Notes: generated from the sequence alone by a model not told the origin. Positions 40,780 to 53,771 are shown, numbered from the stretch's first letter. The stretch is 64,000 nucleotides of DNA from Patagioenas fasciata (GCF_037038585.1 NC_092521.1:111254605-111318604); one strand, 5' to 3'. Translations and numbers: made by a program.

Positions 40780-41290
40780 ACTCTGTTTCAGAGCCAGTGC
40801 TCACAATCCTTAACACAAGCCCACGTGTAGCCAGGAGCAGGCTGATGCATTCTTCAGTTTAGCTTGAACAAACAGCCCTTGCAGGCTGGCAAAGGCAAGT
40901 CCCAGAGCTGCAGAGAGCAGCAGCAGGAATAGAGGCCAAGCTTTCCCTGGTTGTTGAAGAGGGAGAACCTTGAGAATGAGGCGCGGGCCTGACCATGCAC
41001 AAAAGAAGAGGTATGTGGTACTGTGGGATCTTTTCCGAAGCATCACATGTAGCGATGACAAGCAGACGTTTTGCCTTCCACACCTTGTTTTGCTGCTGTG
41101 CTTCTCGGGCAGGGATGCACGAGAAGCGCTCTGGTCCCTGCCAGGCGCTGGTGTTGCCCGCAGGGAGAGCTGCCGAGTGGCAGCTGCGAATCCTTCCTGT
41201 TCCTGACAGGACACCAGTGGCTGCTCCAAAGCACTGGGTCCCCATGCAACATCTCTGCATCCTGTTGCCTACATCTGCCTTCTTTGTCTG
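40780..41290. repeat. A-block across the unit 1/2 junction
   Basis: Continuous with the 17980-18490 copy across position 41025. The true repeat boundary is therefore arbitrary inside the array and only visible at the left edge (31018). Confidence 0.8.
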
Positions 41291-43253
41291 TAACTTGTTT
41301 GGGTTTTGCCTGTTTCTTTCTACCTTGTTTGTTTTTTTGTTGTGGTGGTGGTGGTGGTGGTGTTTCTCTTGTTGCTGTTGTTCTGGTTTTGTTGGGTTTT
41401 TTTTAAGTTTGTTTCGTTTGGTTGGTTTAGGTCAGTTTCTATGAGTTGGTTTTGGTAGGCTTTTTGAGAGTGGTTGTTCGAAGGTGGTTGTTTGACGCTG
41501 TATTACGTTGTTGGTAGGTTGTGTGTTCGTAGGTCACTGAAGGCGGGTTGTTTTAGGTTAAGGTTTGTTAAGTTTGGTTTAGGTTGGCGGTCTTAGCTGC
41601 TTGTTTCAGGTTTGATGGTTTAGCTTGGTTTGGGTTGGTTAGTTTAGGTGGGCGGGTTCAGGTTGTTTGATGTGATTTTCTTAGCGCTGCTCTGTGTGGT
41701 TTAGCTTAGGAGGTTTCTTTTTCTTGGTTTTGCTGGGTTCTTTGGTTGGTGCTGTTTTCTGAGGATTCTTTAGCACTGGTTGTGTTAGTTTGGTTTAGGT
41801 TTCTGGTTTTAGTAGCTTGGTTCAGTTTGTTGCGGTCGTTTGAGGTTGGTTTGAGGCAGGTTCTTTGAGGGTGGTTGTGAGAGGCTGGTTGTTGAAGGCT
41901 GGTGGGTTGAGGTTGCTTGATGCAGGTGATTTTTGGTTGAAGTTGTCTTCCGTCGGTTGTTGTAGGTGGCGTATCTGAAGCCGTTTTCATGGAGGCTGTT
42001 TTCTTTAGTTTGGTTGAGGTTTGTTTAGATGATTTTAAGTTGGGGGTGGGTTGGTTATTTGAGGTTGTTTCTTTTCAGTAAGCAGTTTAGGTGGGTTGGT
42101 GGGTGTCTGTGTTTTTAGGTAGGTTGGTTTAGGCAGGTTTGGTTTACATTGTTTAGGTCGCTTGAAGGGTTTCTGTTAAGGTTGGTTCAGGTTGTTTGGT
42201 TTAGGTTGGTTTAGTTATTTCCTGGTAGGTTGTTTAGGGCAGTGTTATGCACGGTGCATGTTTTGAAGATGGGTTCCTTCAGGCTGGGGTGGCTTAGATT
42301 GGTTGTTGAGGGTGCTTTAGGTGGTTTGGTTAGATGTACATTGTGTTTTGTTGGTTTTAGGTTGTGTCTGGATGCTTTGGATGTGACTGCAATCTCGCTG
42401 GGACATGTGTCCCCCCACTAATCACCAGGCTCGATTGGGCTGTTTCTGCTGTCTCGGCAGATGTCCCCTTCCTCCTTCCCTGCTCCACGTGTTTCCCTGC
42501 CTTGCTCAAAGAGGATGACGTTCCCCGCTAGAGGCGAACCATTGCTAGGTCAAGGGTATACGGTAGCTGCGCTGTGCTTGAGAACCTCCCTCCAAACAAG
42601 CTCAGGGTCCGTTAGGAGGAGAACCTGGGGTAGTCAAGCTTCCAAGACTGCAGGCACATCCAAGTGAGACACTGCCTGGGGTAGGGTGGCTGGTGGTTGG
42701 GTTTTTGTTGTTGAGGTTTTTTAGGGTGTTTTAGCTTTGTTGTTGAAGTTGAGTTGATCTAGATTGGTTTTTAGCTTGGTCATTGTAGGCTGGTTTCAGT
42801 GGTTCTATTTAGCTTTGGGTTGTTTGCTTTAGGTCATTTTGGTCAGGTTATGTCATTGGGTTTCGTATTTTTGAGGCTGGTTTAGATCGGTCGCTTTAGG
42901 TAGTTTTATCCTTTATTAGATTGGTTTTAAGTTGTTTGAGATTGTTTAATGGTTATTTTAGGTTAAGATTGGTTGGTTTCAGTTTGTTTAGCTTGTTTGG
43001 TTCTAGGTTGCTTAAGGTTGGTTGAGAAATGCCGGTTTATGTAGTTTTAGATTGTTTTAGGTAGGATTTTTTTAGATCATTTGGTTTAGGTAGGTTTGTT
43101 TTAGGGTGTTTAGGTTGGTTTATTTTGTTTGGTTTAGGTAATTTGTTGTAGATTGTTTAAGATTCTGTTTAGGTTGTTGGTGGCTGATTGAAGTTTTTTA
43201 AGGCAGACTGGTTTAGCTTCTTTAAGGTTGGTTTAGGTGAGCTGTTCTATGCT
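41278..43253 (+). repeat. Array GT-block with island, unit 2
   Basis: As in unit 1; a T-run replaces GGGGCTTTTG at about 41396-41405. Confidence 0.88.
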
Positions 43254-43698
43254 GGTTTGGGTAGGCTGTTCTAGCTAAGTTTAGGGCCAGCTCGTGGAGC
43301 AGCAGGCACCCAGCCCAAATGGCGCAAAGAAGCCGTGGCAAGGGGCCGTGCTCAGCGCTGCAGAGGAAGGCAAAAAACCCCCGGAGACGCTTGCTGTCCC
43401 ACCTGGGGGAAAAAAAAAGCCTTCCTCCCCCCAGCTGCAGGGCACGAGAGGCCATCTCCCTGGTGCTTGAGCAGCAGGCAGGATCCGAGCCAAAAGGGCC
43501 CAGAGGAGCTCTGCAAAGTGGTCATGCTCAATGCTGCAGAGGAAGGCAAAAAACCCCCGGGGACCAGTGCCAATCTGCCCCGGGGGAAAAAATTCCTTCC
43601 TGACCCCAGTGCTGGCGATCGGCTGTTCCCTGAGCATGTGAGCCAGACCTGGCTCCTTGTCCCACAGGCTGCTCACGCCTCCCAGGACCTGCCCAAGC
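43254..43698. repeat. C-block dimer, first of unit 2
   Basis: Same as unit 1. Confidence 0.78.
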
Positions 43699-43699
43699 C

Positions 43700-43792
43700 C
43701 TATCCTATCCTATCCTATCCCATCCTATCCTATCCCATCCTATTCTATCCCATCCTATCCTATCCCATCCTATCCCATCCCATCCTATCCTC
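43700..43792 (+). repeat. (TATCC)n with CATCC variants, unit 2
   Basis: About 18 pentamers. Confidence 0.95.
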
Positions 43793-45006
43793 CCTTGAGC
43801 TGGAATCATCTCCCGGACTCCCGAGAGTGCTCAAATGCCCCTGACCTGATGGACCTTGGCGGGGACTAGAATGCTTCCTGTGCCTGGTGGGACACCAGTG
43901 GTTGTCCCAAAGCACTGCAATCCCTTGCAACCCCTTTACATCCTAGTTCTTACGGCTCCTGAGCCTGGCTCCACAGGGGATGAAGATGGTGAGCTCTGCA
44001 GTGCTCCTCCCGAAGGAATTCCCTTGGTCTTGCCACTGCTATCCAGCTGAAAAGGATTTCCAGCCATCAGATAAGCTTGGCAGGTGGCCCTGGCAGTCCG
44101 TGTGCCATTCCTTCCCAATGCAGCAAGTGACTTGTGCTGCCCAACGCAGCAAGTGGCGTGCTGCTACGCTGTCATTTATGGTGACGCTGTCTGCTCGGGA
44201 AGAAGTCCTGAATGGTTTTGTGCTGTTTACCGTCTCTTTCCCTGGACTTGATAGCTCTTTTCCTGCTTTGGCTTTCATCCTTGATATCGTCCTTGAAGAG
44301 CTCTGCAGTGCTCCTCAAGAAGAAATTCCCTTTGTCTTGCCACTGCTACCCAGCTGAAAAGGATTTCCATCCATGAGCTGAGGTTTGAAGGTGGCCCTGG
44401 CAGCAGATTGTCTTACAGTGGAGAACCTCCAGCAGCCTCACGCAAGCTCTTCCTCCCTCAGCCCCTGCCCTGTGATGCCACCAGCTCCTCAAGTGCTTCC
44501 TCCGGGATGTGTTGGGGCTGCCCCCGGGCCAGCTCTGGCAGTGGACACGGGACCCGGCTGCTCCTTTTGATCCTGCCCAGGGCATTGTGAGCTCTGCGTT
44601 GCCGGGTGCTGGCATTGTGACGTGGGGGTGACAGAGCCCCACGTGTGCAGCCCCGCCCGCCCCCAATCCGCCCAGCACCCTATGGAGGAAGCCTTTGGGG
44701 TGCTGGCCCCAGATCAGTCCCTGAGCTGAAGAGGCCCAGGAGGCTGTCCCTGCCCTTGGTGTGCATTCGCTGGGCAGAGCTGCTGGGTGTCCCTGAGGCC
44801 TCCTCTGCCGCTCGGCTCCCCAGAACAAACCTCCTGCTGTTTCTCTTCTCTCAGGCAGAAACCAGCCCTGCAGCCTCGAGGCCACCCTAGTATAGCCATC
44901 TCCTCTCTGCCCCACATAAAATGCCCACTGGGTCCCACAGCAAGGAAGACCAGGGACTCAATCCAGCTGGACACAAACCCTTTCCTGAGGCATAAAGAGA
45001 GTGATT
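43793..45006. repeat. E/F-block, unit 2
   Basis: Same as unit 1. Confidence 0.6.
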
Positions 45007-45678
45007 TTGAGAGCTGCAGAGAGCAGCAGCAGGAATAGAGGCCAAGCTTTCCCTGGTTCGTAAGAGGGAGAACCTTGAGAATCAGGCGCAGGACTGACCA
45101 TGCCCAAAAGAAGAAGAAGAAGTAGAAGATGATGATGACGGGTGTGGTACCGTGGGATGTTTTCCAGAGCTACGTGACACGTAGCGACAACGAGTGGACT
45201 TTTTGCCTTCCACAGCTTGTTTTGCTGCTGTGCTTCTTGGGCAGGGATGCACGAGAAGCGCTTTGGTCCCTGCCAGGCGCTTGTGTTGCCCGCAGGGAGA
45301 GGTGCCGAGTGGCAGCTGCGGATGTTGCAGCCGGGCTGGAGCCCTTCCAAGCAGGGGCTGTTTTGGTGGAGGGAGGTTTTTGGTTTTGGTAGCTTGGTTG
45401 AGGTTGTTGAGGTGGTTGGAGGTGGTTTGTTTGAGGCAGGTTCTTCTTTGAGGGTGGTTGTGGGAGGCTGGGTTGTTGAAGGCTGGTGGGTTTAGGTAGC
45501 TTGATGTAGGTGATATTTGGTTGAAGTTGTTTTCCCTTGGTTGTTTTAGGTGGGGTATGTGAAGTTGTTTTCATTGAGGTTGTTTCCAGTATTTTGTTTG
45601 AGGTTGGTGTAGGTGGTTTGGTTGAGGTTGTTGAGATGGTTTGAGGTTGGGTGGCTTAGGTTGGTTCTGTTATAAAGC
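45007..45678. repeat. Internal A-block and short GT-block, unit 2
   Basis: Same as unit 1, with ACGAGTGGAC for ACGAGCGGAC. Confidence 0.78.
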
Positions 45679-46150
45679 TTCAGTTGCCATGGGGACTCGA
45701 ACCCATGACTGGAGAGTCTGTTTACCCTTCTCCCACTTGCATGCAGTCATTAGCGGGTCCATCCTGGCTCCAGTGACCGGGACGCAACAGAAGGCTCACT
45801 CAGGGTTACTCGATCTACCCCCAAGATCGCTAGCGGCAGACCCCCTTCTGGTGGAGTCAAGTCAGTAGCCCCCTTAGGTAGGTGCCCATTTACAGCAATA
45901 TGGGGAATCTGGCCATGCGGAGGCTTCCCTCGCCAGTTGCTGGCCCCCATGTTACAGGCCCACGTTACAGTAAAACAAAAGCATACCTTATCCGCTTAAT
46001 TCAAAAAGTCGTTGTCTGCCCCCGCGGTGACCAGCCGGAGTGGAACGGAGCCCCTGTGAAATAAAAGGTGCGGGACACGTCTGGGAGGTCCGTTTCTCTC
46101 AGGCGGTCCGCACAGCCGGGCAGAGCTTGTCCCTTCGTGGTCGCCAAAAT
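45679..46150 (-). mobile_element. Retroviral leader, unit 2
   Basis: Same as unit 1; MGASNW frame at 45750-45950. Confidence 0.6.
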
Positions 46151-46762
46151 TGATATGTGGAAACAACTTTACAGCCTATAAAGTCGTAAAACTTTACAAC
46201 GTGCAAGCCTATAAAGCGGGTACGTTTATCTGATATCGGGCGCAAGGGGGATCGTTCCACCATTCATGCGCACCTTCTAACACTATGAGGTGTGTTTAAA
46301 TACAGCAAGGTGTTAGGTATTCATAATGACCCCAGGAACGCCTATACTTATTCATAACCTTTCCCCGCTTCTTATTAAAATGAGTCCCAGGTCATAATTT
46401 CCAAAGCCTCCTCCTAGACAGCTCCCTGTTGCGCCTGCGCGGTGCCATCTGGTGGTCTTGAGGAGGGGTCTTTGGATGAAGGCTCCTTCAGCTTCGTCAC
46501 AGTGAACTTTTTACCTTTGGCTCATTATGTTGAATTGACTGGGACCCAAGCGGCCAAGTCAATTGAAACCAGGCTGGCACCCCCTTTTGCTCTAAGTCTT
46601 TGTTACCTCGTCTCCTCAAGTTTACAGCTGGGTGCAGTAAAACTTCTTATCTTGGCATTCGAGGGGGTTCTGTTTTTCTTAGCATGAGTCTACATAAAGC
46701 TCTAAACTAAGCACTTATTGTGTGCCTAAGCCTTAAAGTGGTAGTTCATTAGTAGGCACCCA
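46151..46762 (-). mobile_element. 612-bp LTR (family 2), unit 2
   Basis: Same length and ends; one substitution near 46187 (CGTAAAAC) against unit 1. Confidence 0.75.
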
Positions 46763-47113
46763 TTATATGTTTAGTTAACCCTTAAAATGGTAGTTCCCTC
46801 TATCATGTCCCCTCCCCCCCATCCCCTGTCTCTCACCCCTTCTCCCCCCCTCTTCCCCCCACCCCCTTCCCCTCTCCCCGCTCTGTCCCCCCTCCCCGTC
46901 CTATCCCTCTCTCTTCACTTCCCCTCCCTCCTTCTCCCTCTCTCCCCCCTCCCTCCTCTTTTCCCTAAAAAAGACTTTCAAGGACACAAAACACAATGGA
47001 TACAAAGTGTTCCTTTTTATTTTATTATAGGTTCTTGAAGGTTGGTTAGTTGCTTGCTGTTGTTGTAGGTTGCTTTAGGTGAGTTGTTCTATGCTGGTTT
47101 GGGTGTGCTGTTC
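46763..47113 (+). repeat. Pyrimidine tract and GT flank, unit 2
   Basis: Same as unit 1. Confidence 0.85.
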
Positions 47114-47593
47114 TAGCTAAGTTTAGGACCACCTCGTGGAGCAGCAGGCACCCAGCCCAAATGGCCCAAAGAAGCCATGGCAAGGGGCCGTGCTCAGCGC
47201 TGCAGAGGAAGGCAAAAAACCCCCGGAGACCCTTGCTGTCCCACCTGGGGGAAAAAAAAGCCTTCCTCCCCCCAGCTGCAGGGCACGAGAGGCCATCTTC
47301 CTGGTGCTTGAGCAGCAGGCAGGATCCGAGCCAAAAGGGCCCAGAGGAGCTCTGCAAAGTGGTCATGCTCAATGCTGCAGAGGAAGGCAAAAAACCCCCG
47401 GGGACCAGTGCCAATCTGCCCCGGGGGAAAAAATTCCTTCCTGACCCCAGTGCTGGCGATCGGCTGTTCCCTGAGCATGTGAGCCAGACCTGGCTCCTTG
47501 TCCCACAGGCTGCTCACGCCTCCCAGGACCTGCCCAAGCCCTATCTTATCCTATCCTCTCCTACCCTACCCTAGGCTATCCTACCTTGCGCTG
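47114..47593. repeat. C-block dimer, second of unit 2
   Basis: Same as unit 1. Confidence 0.75.
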
Positions 47594-47672
47594 GAGCCAT
47601 CTCCTGGACTTGGGAGAGTGCCCAAAGGCCTCCGACCTAACGGACCTTGGCGGGGGGCAAGAACGCTTCGGA

Positions 47673-47952
47673 AAATCCTGCTTCCAGCTGTCCTGTCAAG
47701 AATTCATGACCAAACCTGGGCAGAGAAAACAAAATGCCAGAGATGAAACTTACTGCACGTAACAAGAGGACACAACAGAGATGACGGAGGAAAACAGCAA
47801 GAGGGGAAGGAGAGGAGGAGCAGAGAACACAGAAGGAAACGAGACCCTTGAATCTCACCCAATCAGAGGAGTAAGAGAAGGCTTCCAAAAGACCAGGCTC
47901 TGAATACAAAGCATACCTCGTAAGGTTTTGTCTCCAAACTTTTCCTCTTTTG
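47673..47952 (-). pseudogene. CRTAP: CRTAP exon 2 stub and intron 2, unit 2
   Basis: Same as unit 1; exon edge at 47917. Confidence 0.65.
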
Positions 47953-48444
47953 AAGGCAAGCTGCAGATCCCACGCTGTCCTTTGGTCTCCGACGCGGCGT
48001 CCTTCGGTCCCCGGCGGTCTCTGGCGCTCTCCAGCGGGCTTCTGTGCACACACACACGCACATATCTGGTTTTTATTTTCTATATCTACACATTTCTATT
48101 AACTCTAGAGTCTGTATACACGTCTACAGGGAGAAGGAGAAAAAGTCTGAATTATTTGTGCCATGTGCAAACCTTTTCCCTTGAAGGCAAGCTCCAGCTC
48201 CAGCGCTGCCCTTGGGCGTCCTGGCCGTCTGTGGGGGCTCCTGAGGACTCCTCCCGGTGCTCTGGGGCTGCCGACCAGAAGATGGCAGCGACTCTCCTCG
48301 CCTCTTCCCCAGGCCCCAGGGCAGAGGAGATGCCCCGGCATGAGGGCCGGGGCTGCGGGCTGGGAAGCCGGGCTCACCTGCGGCTCCAGAGCGGCTGCTG
48401 CTCCGGCCCGGCCCATCCCATCCCGTCCCATGCCCCGGAGGCGG

Positions 48445-48927
48445 CTAGTGGCGGCTGCGGGGGCGGCGCCGCTTGTGCCCAGGCGCCTGCTTGGGGGCTC
48501 TGGGAGAGCCCCCGGCCGTCCTGCGGCGCTTCGGGCACCACGGCGCTGGGGGCAGCCCGCCCACGCTGCTCTTGTGCCCCAGCAGCCCTGCCTGAGGCGG
48601 GTCCACGTCCATCGGCTCCGCCTCCTCCCGAGGCGGGTCGATGTCCATGGGCTGCTCCTCCTCCTCCCGGGGTGGGTCAACCTCCATCGGCTCCTCCTCT
48701 CGCCTGGGGGCGGTGCTGCTGCTCCCGGCAGGCTGCCGCCGTTTCTTGGGCGGCGGAGCCATGGGCCGGGGGGTCCGTGAGCCTCCTCTTCTTTCTTCTG
48801 CTCGCTGCGGCCTCTTCTCTCCGAGCGCTGGCGCGGCTGGCACGGCTCTGCTCCAACTGCCACAACAGAGGCTCGCGGCGTCCCCAGCGAACGCTGCGGT
48901 GGCCGGCATGGCGGCCCACAGGGCCAC
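48445..48927 (-). CDS. P-protein, unit 2 (160 codons)
   Basis: As unit 1, plus two residues (Pro-Arg) before the C-terminal SRH from the in-frame 6-bp insertion near 48456, and Val to Ala after PKKRRQP. Confidence 0.45.
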   Translation of the reverse strand: MALWAAMPATAAFAGDAASLCCGSWSRAVPAAPALGEKRPQRAEERRGGSRTPRPMAPPPKKRRQPAGSSSTAPRREEEPMEVDPPREEEEQPMDIDPPREEAEPMDVDPPQAGLLGHKSSVGGLPPAPWCPKRRRTAGGSPRAPKQAPGHKRRRPRSRH

Positions 48928-48986
48928 GAGGGCCCCGTCGCGGGGCCATTTTGCTCTGCAGTGCTGTCAATGCTTATACTTGGTTT

Positions 48987-49011
48987 GCCTCGCCTCGCCT
49001 CGCCTCGCCTC
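48987..49011 (+). repeat. (GCCTC)5 microsatellite, unit 2
   Basis: Five pentamers. Confidence 0.95.
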
Positions 49012-49213
49012 AGGTGGAACCAACTCATTTGCCTTTTGTCTAAAGGAAAGACCGACAGCCGCACATCTTTTGACAGTATCTTTGACCAGCACGACAAACC
49101 TGGCACTTGTATTGCACAATTATCCTGTGCTAAGGGATTCTGCTGTTTCTTTAGTGCTGTACGATGAAGAATGCAAAAGGTGTTTGAAGAGACAGTGCTC
49201 GTTCCCGCGTTTA

Positions 49214-49605
49214 CCGGCACACGGGGCGGGGCCGAGGAGCGACGGCTCTGCCATCCGCTCGTCAGGGCTGCTGGCTCGGTCTTTGCGGGAGGCGGTAGCG
49301 ATTGGTCGGCTCTGTGTCCAGCATGGCGGCCAAGGCGAGCAGCAGCCCCTCTCAGCTGCTGCTGCCGCTCGGTAAGCGGCGCCGCGACGCTTCCGCGCTC
49401 TCCCGGTGCCCGGGCGGGGCTGCGCTGGGGCCCGGCCTGTGCCCGGCGGGCGGGCGGGCGGGGAGGGAGGCCGAGGCCGCTTGCGGGCACGCGTGGGTGG
49501 CGCGGTCGGCGCCGCCGCTTGGCGGGCAGCTGGAGCGGGGGGAGCGGGTGTGCCCGCCGGGTCCGGCGGTGTCGGCCGGTGCGGGAAGATCCCGTCGAAG
49601 ATGTT
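49214..49605 (+). promoter_or_regulatory. CpG island with CCAAT box, unit 2
   Basis: Same, with a shorter GGGC run. Confidence 0.6.
49323..49371 (+). CDS. Candidate first coding exon, unit 2
   Basis: Identical to unit 1. Confidence 0.4.
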
Positions 49606-50132
49606 ACAGGCTTGTGAGTATTATTTCTGCTTGTTGTTGCTGTTTAAGTTTGTGTTTCCTGAGGGAAAACTTGCTGTAAGGTCTGTAAGCAAAACGTGCT
49701 TGTTTTTTTGGAATGAATGTTTGCCAGCTGAGTAGTTTCTGCCTTGGACTGAATCCTTGGGGGTGATCTGTTCGGGGCAGCCCTGTCATAGAGTAGCAGT
49801 TGCGTGACTGATCCTTGTCATCGGGTTCCTAACTGGTAGCCTTTATTTGGCGTGGGTTGTTGTGTTGAACTTCTCCATAGTTCGTTTGCTTTTCCATTTC
49901 CTGAAGGTCTAGGCAAAGATTAAACAAATGAGTGGACTTAAAGAGAAGTATTTGTTATTTGGCCATGCCATGTTGCTATTTGAAACCTGTTTTGATTCTT
50001 GGTGATATTCAAGAAGTTGCCGCGACTCAGAGGGCAAATCTTGATGTGCTGAGCAGAAGAGTGCAATGGATCTTTTTGGTTGCCAGGTAGCTTTCCTGAC
50101 CCATGTGGCCAGTTGATCGAGATTCCACTGCA

Positions 50133-50455
50133 CGCCTGAGAGAGTGAGAAAGATCCCCTCCCTCCTTAAAGAATGACCGTGATGCTAATGGGATGAAATA
50201 CGCTTGTTGATCAGCCTGGATGTCAGTCAAGCTCTGTCCCATCTCTGCCCCCCTTCCTCGACAGGTCCCATCTGTGGGCAGAGCGGTCAGAATGTCCCTG
50301 GCTCTCAGACCAGAGCAATTACAAACATTAGTTCTGTGCTGGGGTGTTAGCTCTTGTTCTCAACCTAATTCCAAAGAATGACTGTGCGAGCTGTGAAAAA
50401 GAAAGGTTTCTAACCGCGTGAAGAAAATCAGTTCGCTTTCGGCGAAAAGAGCACA
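50133..50455 (-). mobile_element. Truncated LTR (family 1), unit 2
   Basis: Same as unit 1. Confidence 0.85.
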
Positions 50456-50510
50456 ATTTCTTTCAGGTATGGAGCCCTCAGGGCTCTGTCAGGGCTTTCT
50501 TTTCTCCTCT

Positions 50511-50607
50511 CCCTTCCCTTCCCTTCCCTTCCCTTCCCTTCCCTTCCCTTCCCTTCCCTTCCCTTCCCTTCCCTTCCCTTCCCTTCCCTTCCCTTCCCTT
50601 CCCTTCC
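50511..50607 (+). repeat. (CCTTC)n microsatellite, unit 2
   Basis: About 19 pentamers. Confidence 0.95.
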
Positions 50608-50754
50608 ACCTTCCCTCTCCCTTCCTTCACTCTTCCCTAAAAACCACTTCCCAGGACACAAAACGCAATGGATACAAGTGTTTCTATTTGATTTTGTTTT
50701 ATTTTCTTTTTTAATTTACTTCCTTTGATGTTATTTCATGTCATTTCTGTTTCT

Positions 50755-51266
50755 CACTCTGTTTCAGAGCCAGTGCTCACAATCCTTAACACAAGCCCAC
50801 GTGTAGCCAGGAGCAGGCTGATGCGTTCTTCAGTTTAGCTTGAACAAACAGCCCTTGCAGGCTGGCAAAGGCAAGTCCCAGAGCTGCAGAGAGCAGCAGC
50901 AGGAATAGAGGCCAAGCTTTCCCTGGTTGTTGAAGAGGGAGAACCTTGAGAATGAGGCGCGGGCCTGACCATGCACAAAAGAAGAGGTATGTGGTACTGT
51001 GGGATCTTTTCCGAAGCATCACATGTAGCGATGACAAGCAGACGTTTTGCCTTCCACACCTTGTTTTGCTGCTGTGCTTCTCGGGCAGGGATGCACGAGA
51101 AGCGCTCTGGTCCCTGCCAGGCGCTGGTGTTGCCCGCAGGGAGAGCTGCCGAGTGGCAGCTGCGAATCCTTCCTGTTCCTGACAGGACACCAGTGGCTGC
51201 TCCAAAGCACTGGGTCCCCATGCAACATCTCTGCATCCTGTTGCCTACATCTGCCTTCTTTGTCTG
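50755..51266. repeat. A-block across the unit 2/3 junction
   Basis: Same as above. Confidence 0.8.
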
Positions 51267-53228
51267 TAACTTGTTTGGGTTTTGCCTGTTTCTTTCTACC
51301 TTGTTTGTTTTTTTGTTGTGGTGGTGGTGGTGGTGGTGTTTCTCTTGTTGCTGTTGTTCTGGTTTTGTTGGGGCTTTTGAAGTTTGTTTCGTTTGGTTGG
51401 TTTAGGTCAGTTTCTATGAGTTGGTTTTGGTAGGCTTTTTGAGAGTGGTTGTTCGAAGGTGGTTGTTTGACGCTGTATTACGTTGTTGGTAGGTTGTGTG
51501 TTCGTAGGTCACTGAAGGCGGGTTGTTTTAGGTTAAGGTTTGTTAAGTTTGGTTTAGGTTGGCGGTCTTAGCTGCTTGTTTCAGGTTTGATGGTTTAGCT
51601 TGGTTTGGGTTGGTTAGTTTAGGTGGGCGGGTTCAGGTTGTTTGATGTGATTTTCTTAGCGCTGCTCTGTGTGGTTTAGCTTAGGAGGTTTCTTTTTCTT
51701 GGTTTTGCTGGGTTCTTTGGTTGGTGCTGTTTTCTGAGGATTCTTTAGCACTGGTTGTGTTAGTTTGGTTTAGGTTTCTGGTTTTAGTAGCTTGGTTCAG
51801 TTTGTTGCGGTCGTTTGAGGTTGGTTTGAGGCAGGTTCTTTGAGGGTGGTTGTGAGAGGCTGGTTGTTGAAGGCTGGTGGGTTGAGGTTGCTTGATGCAG
51901 GTGATTTTTGGTTGAAGTTGTCTTCCGTCGGTTGTTGTAGGTGGCGTATCTGAAGCCGTTTTCATGGAGGCTGTTTTCTTTAGTTTGGTTGAGGTTTGTT
52001 TAGATGATTTTAAGTTGGGGGTGGGTTGGTTATTTGAGGTTGTTTCTTTTCAGTAAGCAGTTTAGGTGGGTTGGTGGGTGTCTGTGTTTTTAGGTAGGTT
52101 GGTTTAGGCAGGTTTGGTTTACATTGTTTAGGTCGCTTGAAGGGTTTCTGTTAAGGTTGGTTCAGGTTGTTTGGTTTAGGTTGGTTTAGTTATTTCCTGG
52201 TAGGTTGTTTAGGGCAGTGTTATGCACGGTGCATGTTTTGAAGATGGGTTCCTTCAGGCTGGGGTGGCTTAGATTGGTTGTTGAGGGTGCTTTAGGTGGT
52301 TTGGTTAGATGTACATTGTGTTTTGTTGGTTTTAGGTTGTGTCTGGATGCTTTGGATGTAACTGCAATCTCGCTGGGACATGTGTCCCCCCACTAATCAC
52401 CAGGCTCGATTGGGCTGTTTCTGCTGTCTCGGCAGATGTCCCCTTCCTCCTTCCCTGCTCCACGTGTTTCCCTGCCTTGCTCAAAGAGGATGACGTTCCC
52501 CGCTAGAGGCGAACCATTGCTAGGTCAAGGGTATACGGTAGCTGCGCTGTGCTTGAGAACCTCCCTCCAAACAAGCTCAGGGTCCGTTAGGAGGAGAACC
52601 TGGGGTAGTCAAGCTTCCAAGACTGCAGGCACATCCAAGTGAGACACTGCCTGGGGTAGGGTGGCTGGTGGTTGGGTTTTTGTTGTTGAGGTTTTTTAGG
52701 GTGTTTTAGCTTTGTTGTTGAAGTTGAGTTGATCTAGATTGGTTTTTAGCTTGGTCATTGTAGGCTGGTTTCAGTGGTTCTATTTAGCTTTGGGTTGTTT
52801 GCTTTAGGTCATTTTGGTCAGGTTATGTCATTGGGTTTCGTATTTTTGAGGCTGGTTTAGATCGGTCGCTTTAGGTAGTTTTATCCTTTATTAGATTGGT
52901 TTTAAGTTGTTTGAGATTGTTTAATGGTTATTTTAGGTTAAGATTGGTTGGTTTCAGTTTGTTTAGCTTGTTTGGTTCTAGGTTGCTTAAGGTTGGTTGA
53001 GAAATGCCGGTTTATGTAGTTTTAGATTGTTTTAGGTAGGATTTTTTTAGATCATTTGGTTTAGGTAGGTTTGTTTTAGGGTGTTAAGGTTGGTTTATTT
53101 TGTTTGGTTTAGGTAATTTGTTGTAGATTGTTTAAGATTCTGTTTAGGTTGTTGGTGGCTGATTGAAGTTTTTTAAGGCAGACTGGTTTAGCTTCTTTAA
53201 GGTTGGTTTAGGTGAGCTGTTCTATGCT
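51254..53228 (+). repeat. Array GT-block with island, unit 3
   Basis: As in unit 1, with GATGTAACTG in place of GATGTGACTG near 52359, shared with unit 4. Confidence 0.88.
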
Positions 53229-53673
53229 GGTTTGGGTAGGCTGTTCTAGCTAAGTTTAGGGCCAGCTCGTGGAGCAGCAGGCACCCAGCCCAAATGGCGC
53301 AAAGAAGCCGTGGCAAGGGGCCGTGCTCAGCGCTGCAGAGGAAGGCAAAAAACCCCCGGAGACGCTTGCTGTCCCACCTGGGGGAAAAAAAAAGCCTTCC
53401 TCCCCCCAGCTGCAGGGCACGAGAGGCCATCTCCCTGGTGCTTGAGCAGCAGGCAAGATCCGAGCCAAAAGGGCCCAGAGGAGCTCTGCAAAGTGGTCAT
53501 GCTCAATGCTGCAGAGGAAGGCAAAAAACCCCCGGGGACCAGTGCCAATCTGCCCCGGGGGAAAAAATTCCTTCCTGACCCCAGTGCTGGCGATCGGCTG
53601 TTCCCTGAGCATGTGAGCCAGACCTGGCTCCTTGTCCCACAGGCTGCTCACGCCTCCCAGGACCTGCCCAAGC
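53229..53673. repeat. C-block dimer, first of unit 3
   Basis: Same, with one substitution (GGCAAGATCC). Confidence 0.78.
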
Positions 53674-53674
53674 C

Positions 53675-53771
53675 CTATCCTATCCTATCCTATCCCATCC
53701 TATCCTATCCCATCCTATCCTATCCCATCCTATCCTATCCCATCCTATCCTATCCCATCCCATCCTATCCT
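53675..53771 (+). repeat. (TATCC)n with CATCC variants, unit 3
   Basis: About 19 pentamers in a higher-order pattern (TATCC, TATCC, CATCC). Confidence 0.95.

Larger units (their letters stand above)
31018..41024 (+). repeat. Tandem array unit 1 (10.0 kb)
   Basis: First full unit, starting GGGATCTTTTCCGAAG. Block order: A-block end, GT-block with island, C-block, (TATCC)n, E/F-block, A-block, GT, leader and LTR, pyrimidine tract, C-block, CRTAP stub, P-module, first exon, truncated LTR, (CCTTC)n, A-block. Confidence 0.97.
41025..51000 (+). repeat. Tandem array unit 2 (9.98 kb)
   Basis: Head-to-tail with unit 1 and nearly identical. It differs in a 6-bp GGGGGC insertion near 48456, shorter (GCCTC)n and (CCTTC)n tracts and longer (TATCC)n. 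Confidence 0.97.
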